Assembly (NCBI RefSeq): GCF_000188695.1 | Contig: NW_004754925.1 | Location: 1,097,015-1,111,157, forward strand | DNA: 14,143 bases | Source: Salpingoeca rosetta | Lineage: Eukaryota; Opisthokonta; Choanoflagellata; Craspedida; Salpingoecidae | Reading direction: 5' to 3' | Part shown: piece after piece, positions 1 through 13,400 of the stretch | How the letters are laid out: each line of letters begins with the position of its first letter | Position numbering within the stretch: position 1 is the stretch's first letter | Made by a program: the position numbers and the translations under genes | The notes under the pieces: model-generated | Databases searched by the model: none | What the model saw: the letters and a program-made list of their open reading frames with translations, nothing else | Told to the model about the DNA's origin: nothing

Positions 1-24
1 CTGTCTGTTTGTGTGTGTTCCCAG

Positions 25-189
25 GCTGCCATTGCCTCGGGTTCGCCGCAGGAGCCAAAGCGCCTGCGAATGTTGTCCAAGATGGCTCGCCCCAACGGCA
101 TCGCCGCAAACGGCACAAACGCCTTTGTCATCAGCAACTGCGAAGCCAGCCCCCGCGGCTTCTGGGCGGTGTGTAGAGTGCGCATTTTA

Positions 190-244
<55 letters not shown>

Positions 245-1002
245 GTGTGTGTGTGTGTCTGTGTCTGTGTGTGTGTCTGTGTCTGTGTCTGGGTGGGTGC
301 GTGCATCTGCCTGCCTTCTCTCTGCAACTGCCTGCCTTCTCTCTGCGAATGTCAGCCCGCTTGTGCGCGCGTGTGCTCGCCGCTGTAACTCTTTGTTCAT
401 CACACAACACACATGCACGCGTGCAGCGATGCAAGCTTGATACGAGCGGCCACACCAAGTGCAAGACATTTGCCGAAGTCAAGGATGCATATGCGAAATA
501 CTTTGGCAAGCCCGACGGCCTCAAAGTCAGACAAACACACGCACACGCGCAGGCACAGTGGCCGGTGTTGAGGTTGTGACGGTCGAGATGGTTCTGCATT
601 TTAATTTTGAACGGGGCGGCATCATCATTTCACGTCATATATGAAACATGTCATAGCGCACACCCTCAATTTGCACATGTGTGTAACTGGCGAGGTCATA
701 TCCACCCACCCCAAGAGCGGTCACACTGAACCTTGCGTGCTGTGCTCAACCCACGAACCATCTAACGATATCAACCAACTCATCCGTACATGCGCGCGCG
801 TGCAGATTGACAGCGAGGGCCGGCTTTGGGCCACGGGACCCGGCGGCGTCCGCGTGTACGACCAGCAGGGCAACTTGCAGGGCCTGCTGCTCACTGGTCG
901 AAAGACGGGCAACCTAGTCTTCAGCCCGGAGCCAGACAACGCCTTGTACATCACTGCGGATAACATGCTGCTGCGCATGAGGCTCAAGCACAGCATCGCC
1001 GC

Positions 1003-1006
<4 letters not shown>
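25..1006 (+). CDS. SMP-30/gluconolactonase-like protein, 3' three exons (5' end outside window)
   Basis: Exons are 25-168, 427-525 and 806-1006, all joined in phase 0, giving 147 residues and a TAG stop at 1004-1006. The first visible exon follows the acceptor ttcccag, so upstream exons lie before the window. The family is a six-bladed propeller that hydrolyses lactones using one divalent metal. Two conserved metal-ligand motifs are readable: the Asn of RPNGIA (codon 94-96) and the Asp of KPDGLKIDSEGRLW (codon 514-516, motif completed across the exon 2/3 junction). These correspond to Asn154 and Asp204 of human regucalcin. The end (TGNLVFSPEPDNALYIT, then LLRMRL) matches the closing blade of bacterial-type gluconolactonases. 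The usual family length is about 300 residues, so roughly the C-terminal half is present and the catalytic Glu is not visible. Substrate cannot be assigned. It converges on the RIIAD1-like gene and overlaps it by 4 bp. Confidence 0.85.
192..299. repeat. (TG)n with TCTG interruptions, in intron 1 of the SMP-30-like gene
   Basis: An almost pure GT tract of about 24 units is followed by interspersed TCTG/TGTC units. It lies in the intron 169-426, beginning about 23 bp after the donor. The remaining introns of this gene (169-426 and 526-805) contain nothing else I can recognise. Confidence 0.95.
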
Positions 1007-2170
<1,164 letters not shown>

Positions 2171-2259
2171 TCCTTCGCGGCCTTGGCTGTTGTTTCTGCC
2201 CTTGACCACCAGCGAGTTCGGAAAACTTGTGGGTATGACGGCAAATCGTCTGTTGTGGT

Positions 2260-4953
<2,694 letters not shown>

Positions 4954-5117
4954 GCCTCTCCTTGTTCGTTGTCTTTGCCTGTTGGGTCCTTGCTTTGCTT
5001 CTTGCTTGCTCTCCGTTGATGTTGTTTTTTTTTTTTGGTCGTCCGTCAGCAGCAGCAGAAGAAGAAGAACAAAACATCCACAAACGCTCTCGCATCCACA
5101 CCACACAGAGAGACAGG
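4954..5117. promoter_or_regulatory. 164-bp divergent intergenic region, presumed shared promoter of ICMT and LENG8-like gene
   Basis: The ATGs of ICMT (4953, minus) and the LENG8-like gene (5118, plus) are separated by only 164 bp, so both promoters and 5' UTRs must fit here. The region is pyrimidine-rich on the plus strand up to about 5040, with a T run of about 14 at 5023-5036, then AGC/GAA repeats. I see no TATA box. The bidirectional role is inferred from geometry alone. Confidence 0.6.
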
Positions 5118-7256
5118 ATGGCTCACCATCACCACCACCATCAGCACGGCCAGGCAGCGTCCTCGTCGTCGTGGGTGCAGTCCACGACTGGCGGCTGGCA
5201 GGTCAGTCCAGAACGGACAGCACCGACGGCAACTGCAGCGCCCACCACCGCAAATGCTAAGGTACTCCCAATGATGAACAACGTGGCACGCGCACGGCAT
5301 GGCTTGGGAATCATGGGAACGCGCACGAACGCATACTCGATCAAACGCTCACACTCACTCACTCACTCGCTTACATACACACACGTACATTCGCGCACTT
5401 ACAAACGCACTCGCTTACATACACACACGTACATGCGCACGCATACGCACTCACTCACTCACTCATACTCTCATTGCCATGCATAGGAGCAGGCGTGGGC
5501 GCAGGCGCAGTCCGCATTGAGCGCCATTGCAATGAACACAAGCGTTGGCAGCCCAGCGCCAGCAACAAAGTCAGGGACAAGCAAGACTTCAACAAGCAAC
5601 TCATCATCGTACGTGCCAATGCACAAGAACTGAGCTGCGTGCTTCTTGTTTGAGTGTGCTCTTTTCGCCGGGCTCCTTGAACACGTGTTCCTTGGCGGCA
5701 GCCATCCAATCACACGTCCCTTCAAACGTGCACACACATTCATCCATGCCACCTCCCCTCATGCAGCACACATGCATGAACACCACCCACTCATGCTCTG
5801 GCCATCCTAATCGCACTCACACACACGCTCTGCCCTTTGCATGATGGCATGTTCACGTGCGTGCAGAGCTCAGCCTGCAGAGCAACAGCAGCACCCGTAC
5901 CAGCAGTACTCAGCGCAGCAGCCCTACGCGCAAGGCTATCCTGGCAGCACATATGGTGCTTACCCGCCACCTCCCGCTCCTCCGCCTGGATCGTCAGTCA
6001 CAGCCGGACACGGATGGTACGGGTCCTACTATCCGCCCCCGCCATCACACACGCCCACCTCACCAATGGCCACAGGCCCTCCAGGCTCGTTTACCTCCAT
6101 GTACCCATCCCAGCAGCCCCCGTACCCACCAACATATCCACCACACACCCCGCCGCACCAGCAGCAACAGCAGCAGGCGCCACAATCCCCATCCACCTCA
6201 TCAGCTCAGCCATCATCTTGGGCAGCCGTAGCGTCGCAGAATACATCAGCTGCACGCTCATCCTCATCCTCTACCAATGCAAACGTACAGACCCACGTGT
6301 GTCTGTGTGTGTCTGTGTGTGTGTGTGTGTGTCTGTCTGTGTCTCTGTGCGTGTGTGTGTGTGTGTGTTGTGTGTGTGTGTCTGTCTGTCTGTCTGTTTG
6401 TCTGTGTCTGTGTCTGTCTATGTGCGCGACTGTATCTGTGTGTCTGTGTCTGTGTCTGCTGCTGTTTGTTCTACTTTTGCTGACCTCCTTATTCGCGCCA
6501 CTGAAATACTTTTCCTCACGTGCGACACAATACCAATCGTCTCTTGTGTGGAACATGCGGCAAATGCCACTTCTAGGCCTGGGCATGGTCCACCGGAAAG
6601 ACAGGCCCCACCCTCCTGGATGTGAAGATGTCATCGGCAGGCACATCAACGGCACCAGCAGGTCTGCTTGTGCACAACGCCGTCATCATTCGTGCGCCAC
6701 ACACACACACTCTCTCACATACTCACACGCACGCACACGCACACACACACGCCCTCTTGCTCTCGCTCCCACATCCATCACATACACGCCGATTCTGCAG
6801 CGAAAGACTCGGCAGCGGGCGTGCGCTTCTCCCTCACGACCCCAGCCAGAAAAACCCAACCTTCCACCCCGTTTGCCAAACACGTACGTCGACCCAACGC
6901 TTTCATGCACACATTGCAATGCTCTCTCCATCCTCTGCAACAGAGGATGATGTTCTGCAAGTGCGCAGCCCCTCTCCACTTCCCTTCACCCTGTGCTCAC
7001 GGCTGTTGTTGTCTCTTCTTGCTTTGCAGGGGACAACGGTGTCATCAGGCGCCTTTATCACCGCGGACACTGGCGCCCTCCCATCAAAGAAAGCAAAGGT
7101 GCGTGTACCTGCCCACGTGTGCGCACCCGCACCTGTGCGTCCGAACCCTCCTCTCCCCCCCCCTGCTGATTTTCAGTCCATCCCTTTGCTTAACATACAC
7201 AACGGCTGTCTGTGCTTTCCCGTGTATGCTGCCGGCCCAATCACCGCATGTTGCAC

Positions 7257-7325
<69 letters not shown>

Positions 7326-8228
7326 CACACACACATGCAGAGCGGTGGCAGCAGTGGCGGTGGCGGTGTGTCTGAAGCATTCAAACAGTACTGCTTGAAA
7401 TGCTACGGCAGCTGTGCCAACAAGAAGGAGCGCATGGAGATGAAGAGCATCCTCAAGTCCAAGTATGAGCAAGCAAAAGCATCGGGCGCAACCGTCGACT
7501 GGACAAGCATGCCCATCCCCGAGTACGTCATGCTCTCTTTGTTTCAAACCTAATTGCTCTTGTTGAGCCCTCTGGGTCATGTCAATGGCATATTTGTGTG
7601 TCATGTTCGGCCACGGTAGCCGCGCAGTGTGCATGCTAGTCGTGTGCATGTGCCACGCTTCAACACTCTTCACGGCATCTCGCGCTTTCCCAGCCTCACG
7701 CCTTCCCCCCTCCCTTCTTTCTCTCTCTCTCTCTCTCGTGCCCACGACTCCGCCCAGACTCAAGTCGAAGAAGAAGAAAGGCCAGTCCGCATCTCCCGCG
7801 AAGCATAAACGGACCGCAAAGCAGCGCAAGCAGCAGGTCTGATGTGGCAACTGTCATGCATTTTTCTGCTATAGCTCCCACCCGCTGACGTGTGCACGTG
7901 CCCATGCATGCTCTCCTTCACCCACTTATGCAACAACAACAACAACAACAACAACAACAAATTCACATGACTCGACATTGGTCACCTTCGTCGCCGTCCT
8001 CGTGTTTTTGTTCTTCATGCGATGCAGAGATCGAGCTGGCTCAAGGAGCAATACCAAGCACGGGCCAGACGCAAGGCAGAGCTTGTGGTGGGCACGTGCA
8101 TGGATCTTGAGAAAGAATACTTTCGTATCAAGGATGAGGTGGATCCATCCACAGTTAGGCCAGAACCCGTCCTCAGGGAGGCTTTCAAGCACGTCAAGCA
8201 GTACGTTTGGGTATTGGAGAAGAGCGTA

Positions 8229-8286
<58 letters not shown>

Positions 8287-9226
8287 CGTGTGCGTGTGTG
8301 TGTGTGCGTGTGCGTGCGTGTGCGTGTGCGTGTGCGTGTGTCGCTTGCATTAGGGCAATGGCTAATGCAGGGGCGTGATGCTCTGGTGCGCTCAGAAAAT
8401 TCAAACGTGGTGGTGTTGGCTACAAGTGGATTTGGAGCCAACTCAAGGCCATTCGCCAGGACCTCACGGTGTGTGCGTGCTTGTGTGTGGCTTGCTTAGA
8501 AGCACACGGTGTCGCTGCCGCTCTGTGTTGGTAATGTTGGTGTCTCTGTTGTACCCATAACCTAATTCTCTCTCATCTCTCACGTTCATACATCAGGTTC
8601 AGCATATCCGCAACAAGTTCACAGTTCAAGTGTATGAGACGCACGCGCGCATCGCTTTGGAATACGTTCGTACCATCTCTGCACGTGCAACACTTTCATC
8701 TAGAAAATGCGTGGCTGGTTTTCATGCTTGCTTGCTCACCTATCATGGCTGTATCGTGCCACATTCATTCCACAGGATGACCACGAGGAGTTCAATCAGT
8801 GTCAGTCCCAGTTGAATCGTCTCTACAAAGAAGGCATCGAGGTCAGCACGAACTACACATGTCATCACATACATACACACATACACCTACCTATACACAC
8901 ATACACACATACAGATACACACAGGACAACCTTGTTTGCGCGTATCCGCAGACACGCGCCGGTGCGGTTTTTCTGCTCACGTAGCAATCATGCGCATGTG
9001 CTTGCAACAGGGTTCAAGGGAAGAGTTTCTTGCGTACCGCTTGCTTGAGTACATGTACAAGCAGAGCGATCGAGACCTTGGTGCGCTACTGGCTGAGCTC
9101 ACTGAGGATGAACGCCACCTCCCCAACATTCGACACGCCCTCAGTGTCCTCAAGGCGTACTCTTGCAGCAATTACGCCAAGTTCTTCAAGCTGTATGATG
9201 TACGATCCCATGCCCATCCAACCAAC

Positions 9227-9304
<78 letters not shown>

Positions 9305-9779
9305 GAATGTGTTTGAGAAGAGACACCTGACATCCATACTCATCGCTTCATTTACGCCACCCGATGATCCTATCGCCTCTTGTGTAAAGACCGCACCCGG
9401 CATGGCGCCCTACCTCATGGACATGCTCATGGTCCGCGTCCGGAAACGAGCGCTTGCAGCGTTTGCCAAAGCGTGAGTTCCTCTGCCCTGCAGTTTTCCC
9501 ATGCGTGTGCTCTTGACGCTTCTGTGCTTGTCCTCCTCTCTCCCTCTCCTCCTCACACGCGCTTTCTGCACTGCACCCACACATGCGCTGCCTGGCGAGA
9601 CCAGATATCGTCCATCTGTGCCCTTGACCTTCATTCAGGAATACTTCAGGTTTGATGCACGCGGCGACCTCGACAAGTTCCTCAAAGACATGGCTGTGGA
9701 AAATTGTGTGGCCAAGGGCGCACTCGACTGTCGTGCAGCCACACGCATCCTTGGGGTGGGCACTTTTTCCACGAAATAA
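5118..9779 (+). CDS. LENG8: LENG8/Thp3-like SAC3/GANP-domain protein, 15 exons, 649 aa, complete
   Basis: Exons: 5118-5201, 5487-5608, 5867-6284, 6577-6661, 6801-6883, 7030-7098, 7341-7522, 7758-7836, 8028-8200, 8396-8468, 8597-8665, 8776-8841, 9011-9199, 9390-9472, 9605-9779. Total 1950 nt; all phases agree and introns are GT-AG. The ATG has A at -3 and G at +4. Layout: [10 protein letters not shown] start; about 70-208 Pro/Tyr/Gln/Ser-rich low complexity; about 290-348 a conserved helical stretch ending DWTSMPIPE; about 350-373 a Lys-rich likely nuclear signal; about 390-615 the SAC3/GANP domain with [45 protein letters not shown] and [10 protein letters not shown], nearly identical to metazoan LENG8. 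The family acts in nuclear mRNA biogenesis (yeast Thp3 partners Csn12). Human LENG8 is about 800 aa. Exon 4 is the least certain: it is not conserved but is needed for phase. A copia LTR starts 4 bp after the stop. Confidence 0.94.
5345..5466. repeat. CTCA/CA repeat cluster with a perfect 27-bp direct repeat, LENG8-like intron 1
   Basis: CACTCA runs at both ends flank two identical 27-bp copies at 5364-5390 and 5408-5434 (each begins CACTCGCTTACATAC), offset 44 bp. It lies in the intron 5202-5486, ending about 20 bp before the exon 2 acceptor. Confidence 0.9.
6297..6470. repeat. (TG)n/(TCTG)n microsatellite in LENG8-like intron 3
   Basis: TG blocks alternating with TCTG/TGTC units, starting about 12 bp after the exon 3 donor (GTACAG at 6285). 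The intron is 6285-6576. Confidence 0.95.
6699..6750. repeat. Short interrupted (CA)n in LENG8-like intron 4
   Basis: CA repeat broken by CTCTCT and CGCA units inside the 139-bp intron 6662-6800. Confidence 0.85.
7259..7334. repeat. (CA)n microsatellite abutting the exon 7 acceptor of the LENG8-like gene
   Basis: About 38 CA units with one AAAC interruption, ending at the ATGCAG acceptor (7335-7340). The intron 7099-7340 has a C-rich stretch at about 7147-7165 and no long T-rich tract at the acceptor, so the CA tract occupies the usual polypyrimidine position. Confidence 0.95.
7931..7961. repeat. (CAA)10 microsatellite in LENG8-like intron 8
   Basis: Ten perfect CAA units in the 191-bp intron 7837-8027. 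It is the only trinucleotide microsatellite found in an intron here. A short TC run also lies at about 7720-7738 in intron 7. Confidence 0.95.
8231..8340. repeat. (GT)n microsatellite in LENG8-like intron 9
   Basis: About 25 perfect GT units followed by CGTGTG variants, about 110 bp of the 195-bp intron 8201-8395. Confidence 0.95.
8866..8925. repeat. Degenerate ACATAC/ACAC repeat in LENG8-like intron 12
   Basis: Imperfect CACATA units within the intron 8842-9010, more diverged than the other CA tracts of the window. Confidence 0.8.
9229..9302. repeat. Perfect (CA)n microsatellite, about 37 units, in LENG8-like intron 13
   Basis: Uninterrupted CA tract in the 190-bp intron 9200-9389, starting about 29 bp after the donor GTACGA. 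Confidence 0.97.
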
Positions 9780-9780
9780 A
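9775..9780 (+). terminator. AATAAA hexamer overlapping the LENG8-like stop codon
   Basis: The TAA stop (9777-9779) lies inside a perfect AATAAA at 9775-9780, followed by CAC and then the copia LTR. It is a canonical poly(A) signal by sequence. Use from inside the stop codon would give an extremely short 3' UTR with cleavage inside the LTR, so function is uncertain. I found no other AATAAA on the plus strand of the LTR. Confidence 0.35.
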
Positions 9781-9838
9781 CACTGTTGAGATTGAGCAAG
9801 GGATGTTTGTGTGCGTGCGCGTGCATGTGTGTGTGATA

Positions 9839-10025
9839 GGCAAACGCAACAAACAAGTACGCAACGAGAATGAACAAGCACAACAGGCTAGCTGTCAAAT
9901 CAACTCGGGCAGCATGTTGATACACGGCAGGTGTGTGTGTGTTTACTGTAGGCAAACGCAACAAACAAGAACACAAGGAGAATGAACAAGCACAACAAGC
10001 TGCTGCCAAATCAACTCGGGCAGCA
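9839..10025. repeat. Imperfect tandem duplication inside the LTR
   Basis: Copies at 9839-9914 (76 bp) and 9951-10025 (75 bp). Both begin GGCAAACGCAACAAACAAG and end AAATCAACTCGGGCAGCA, with a handful of substitutions and a 1-bp indel between. GT-rich bases precede both copies. On the element strand this is near the 3' end of the LTR, toward U5. Confidence 0.9.
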
Positions 10026-10167
10026 CGCTCAAACGAATACAAGACAAGTGCACACACAGTCAACAGAGCTGCCAAGCCGACATGGGCAGAGAGTGCACGA
10101 ACACAAACAATCTAAACAACGACCAGCATGCATACATGCGCGCAGAGCAATGCTAGGCATGGCATGA

Positions 10168-10185
10168 ATGCTTGCAGGCAAGCAT
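10168..10185. repeat. 8-bp inverted repeat with 2-bp spacer in the LTR
   Basis: ATGCTTGC (10168-10175), AG, GCAAGCAT (10178-10185): perfect arms. It could be a hairpin or a dimeric protein-binding site; function unknown. Confidence 0.7.
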
Positions 10186-10345
10186 ACACAACAGACAACA
10201 CTTCACAACACTGCATGGCACGCACACATGGCATTTGCCAAGCATGGCGAGCATGCACACACACATGGCACACAACTCACGTGTGTAGGGGAAGCAGGAG
10301 AGGAGAGGCAGTTGGCACACATGCATGCCAGCAGAGAGGAAGGGA

Positions 10346-10391
10346 TGTTTGCCAACGGAAAAAACCACAAAGCAGGTGTTGTTGGCAAACA
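10346..10391. repeat. 11-bp perfect inverted repeat (stem-loop) near the U3 end of the LTR
   Basis: TGTTTGCCAAC at 10346-10356 pairs perfectly with GTTGGCAAACA at 10381-10391 across a 24-base loop. It lies 70-115 bp inside the LTR on the element strand, in presumed U3 promoter sequence. Confidence 0.75.
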
Positions 10392-10455
10392 AGACAAAAC
10401 CACATGAGAAGGCAAATTAGGAAGGACTCAACACAAAACAGAAACTCACTCACTC

Positions 10456-13400
10456 TCAACACTCCCCCTCAACTGCCTTCCTCTGCTCCGTCTCAGCCGT
10501 CGAGGTTCCCACCAGTCGTGGCAGGTGCTGCTCGAAGGTCTGCTTGTCCAGTGCCTTGGTCAGCGCGTCGGCAACCATCTGCGTGCCGGGACAGTGCTGC
10601 AGCACAATGGTTCCGTCGGCGATGAGCTCCCGCACGAAGTGGTGGCGTACCCGGATGTGCTTCGTGCGCGGCTTGGTGACGTGGTCGTTGCCGATGGCGA
10701 TGGCCGCCTGGTTATCTGTCAGCATCTTGGTGGCTCCAGCCTCGGGCTCGTCGAGGTCCATGAGCAGCTGCCGCAGGAAGACGACGTCCTGCGCTGCTGC
10801 GGAGATGGCCATGTACTCGGCCTCAGCGGTGCTCAGCGCACCCGTGGGTTGCAGCCGGCTGCTCCAAGACACAAGACAGCCGTTGATGTAGCAGGTGAAG
10901 CCCGTCGTGGAGCGGCCCGTCAGCTGGTCGGTGCCGAAGCTGGCATCGCTGTAGCACACAAGGTCCAGCGGCTGGTCCTTGCGCGTGCCGCTGCGTCGCT
11001 TGAAGAGGAGGCCGTGCTCGCTCGTCGCCTTCAGGTACCGCACGACGTGCTTGGCTGCCTGCCAGTGGACCGTCGTGTAACGGTCCATGTAACGGCAGAG
11101 CAGTCCGCACGCGAAGCTGACGTCTGGTCTCGTGCGGTTGGCCAGGTACAGGAGCGAGCCCACGAGGTTGCGGAAAGGCAGGCGTCGGTCGGGCTGCTCG
11201 CTGATGCTGGAGGCGTCGATGCCAACGCGCATGGGCGTGGACACGCTGGCTGCCGCTGCCAGGTTGTAGTCGTTGACGATGTCGTTGATGGCCTGTGTCT
11301 GCGCAATGTGCAACACCCCGTCAGCTGGTGACGTCAGGTGAAGGCCCAGGTACCAGGTGAGCGGGCCCAGGTCCTCTGCCTCGAAGCTCTCCTTGATCTG
11401 CTGCTTGCAGGCACGGATGTGGCGCTCGCTGCTGCCGCTGATGATGAGGTCGTCGACGTACGTGATGATCCATGTGCGCTGTCCGTCGTCGTGGAGCTTG
11501 GTGAAGAGGCAAGCGTCGACGTTGCTCTGCGCCCATCCGTTGGTCTTGAGGAAGGTGTGCAGCTTCTTGGCCCATGCACGGCCAGCTTGCTTGAGACCGT
11601 AGAGCGGCTTGAGCAGCCGGCACACCTTGCCCGCGTAGCGTTGAGCGCCGTCGCCGATGTCGGTGAAGTGCGGCGGCAGCTCCATGTACAGCTCCTCCTT
11701 GAGATCAGCCTGCAGGTAAGCCGACTTGAAGTCAAGCTGGTGCAGCTGGTGCTGTCGTTGCAGGGAGACGGCGAGTACAGTGAGGATGGTCTTGGCTGCT
11801 GGTGTTGGGGCGTAGGTCTGGTCGAAGTCGATGCCCGGTCGCTGGCTGAAGCCCTTGGCGACCCAGCGTGCCTTGAAGCGCGTCGGCGTGCCTTCCGCAT
11901 CACGCTTCACCTTGAAGACGAAGCGTGACTTGAGAGGCGTGTGCTGCCGTGGCACGGCGCTGCGTGGGATGAGCTTGATGACGCCGTTGCGCTCCATGGC
12001 TCCGATCTCCTCCAAGCACGCCTGAGTCCACTGCTTGCGTTGCTGGCTCTTAAGTGCCTGCTTGATGCTTGCAGGCTCCGTGAGGCTGGTGTCGTCACTG
12101 CTGCTTGCTGTGAACGCGCCTGCCTCGGTGTCGCTTGCATCTGTTGTGTCGGGGTCGTAGTTGGCGTCGTTGTTGTCGCTGCTGCTGTCGTTGTCGAAGT
12201 CCGTGAGCAGAAAGTCTGTCTCGACATCGTCGTCCTGGTCCTCGTCGATGTGAACCGTTGGTGGCTCACCGTCAGTGGTGCTGTTGCTGCTGTCACGTGC
12301 ACTGGGAAGCTGGAGCATGGACGATGTCGTGGATGTCTGCACTTGCTCCTCCCCCTCATCCATGACATCGGCCTTGGAGAAGGGAAGGAAGCGGACGTGG
12401 ATGGAGGACACAACGGTGTTTGTGTCTGCGAAGTAGACGAGGTGGCTGTTGCTGCTGCTGTTGTGGCCGACGTAGATGCCTCGACGACCCTTGGGCTGCA
12501 GGCGTCCGCGCTGTGTGCTGATGTGGACGACGGCCGGCTGCCCGAAGATGTGCAGCTGCGGCACGTGCTTGGGCAGCGAGCCCGTGACAATCTGCAGCGG
12601 TGTCTTGCCGTGGAGGGAAGGGCGAGGCATGTTGTTGAGGATGTGGAGGGCGTGGTTGCAGGCGAGGCTCCAGTACGATGCGTCAAGGCCTGCACCCGTG
12701 ATCATGGCTCGCACCATGTCGGAGAGGGTGCGCACCTGTCGCTCGACGATGCCGTTCTGCGCCTGGGTGTACGGCGGGGACTGCTGGTGCTGCTTCAGGT
12801 GCTTCTTGACGATGGCCTGGAAGTCAGCTCCGAGGAAGATGGCATCGGAATCCGTCTGGAGTGCTGTTGTTGTGGGCGAGATGGGGAGCTTGGTCTCGCG
12901 CAGGAAAGACTGGAACGCGGCAACTGCGTCCTTCTTGGCGTTGAGATGGACTGCATGCAGGAGCTTGCTGCCCTCATCGACGATGACGAGGCTGTAGCGC
13001 TTGCCCGTGGGTGAGTCCGCGGTCCAGTCGACGATGTCGGCGTGGATGCGCTCGCCGGGCACCTGTGTGCGCTCCGCGTGCTTGCTGACGCTGTGACGAG
13101 TGCTCTTGGTCACTGCACACGTTGCGCACTGCTTGCTGCTGATGGCGTTGCGATCGTCGATGCCCATCAGCTTGCAGTACTGCTGCACGTCGTTGTCGTT
13201 GCGGTGGCCAAGCACCTCATGCATCGATGGTGTCTGCACCTTGCTCTGGGCTGCAGGAGCTGCTGCGGGTTGCTGTGGTTGCTTGCAGGCATCGGCGGTG
13301 AGACCGTGTGCCGTGGATGGACCAACAGCAACAATGGGCCAGCATCGGAGGCTGCTGCGCTCCTTCAGCTTGACCTCGGCTCCGTGGCTGAAGCGCACGT

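Larger units (their letters stand above)
9784..10461 (-). repeat. 3' long terminal repeat of the copia element, 678 bp
   Basis: Ends were defined by terminal inverted repeats. The minus strand starts TGTTGAGAGTGAG at 10461, and the plus strand starts TGTTGAGATTGAG at 9784, matching at 12 of 13 positions. The left end sits directly after a purine run (GAGGGGGAG on the minus strand), the expected plus-strand primer. No clear TATA box or AATAAA is visible on the element strand. The LTR contains an imperfect internal duplication and two inverted repeats, listed separately. Confidence 0.85.

Noticed and set aside
189..440. Open frames made of Cys-Val or Thr-His repeats over the GT/CA tracts (here and at about 1181, 2000, 2842, 3558, 6277, 7212, 8015 and 9030)
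   Set aside because: They are translations of dinucleotide repeats inside introns; no family signal, and spliced genes account for the flanking sequence.
5118..5147. [10 protein letters not shown] as vector or expression-tag contamination
   Set aside because: It is joined to a native-looking exon with a good donor and an adjacent divergent promoter, with mixed His codons and no vector linker sequence.
9501..9604. Plus-strand open frame from 9501 as an independent small gene
   Set aside because: Its only conserved part is the last LENG8-like exon (9605-9779); the upstream part is intron 14.
9916..9921. TGTTGA at 9916 as an alternative LTR end
   Set aside because: It matches only six bases of the opposite end, whereas 9784 matches 12 of 13; it also falls between the two copies of the internal duplication.
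10525..13014. Long plus-strand open frames opposite the copia polyprotein (268, 196 and 357 residues)
   Set aside because: Antisense shadows of a GC-biased coding strand; their sequences are Val/Leu/Ala-rich with no recognisable domain, and the minus frame contains every copia catalytic motif.
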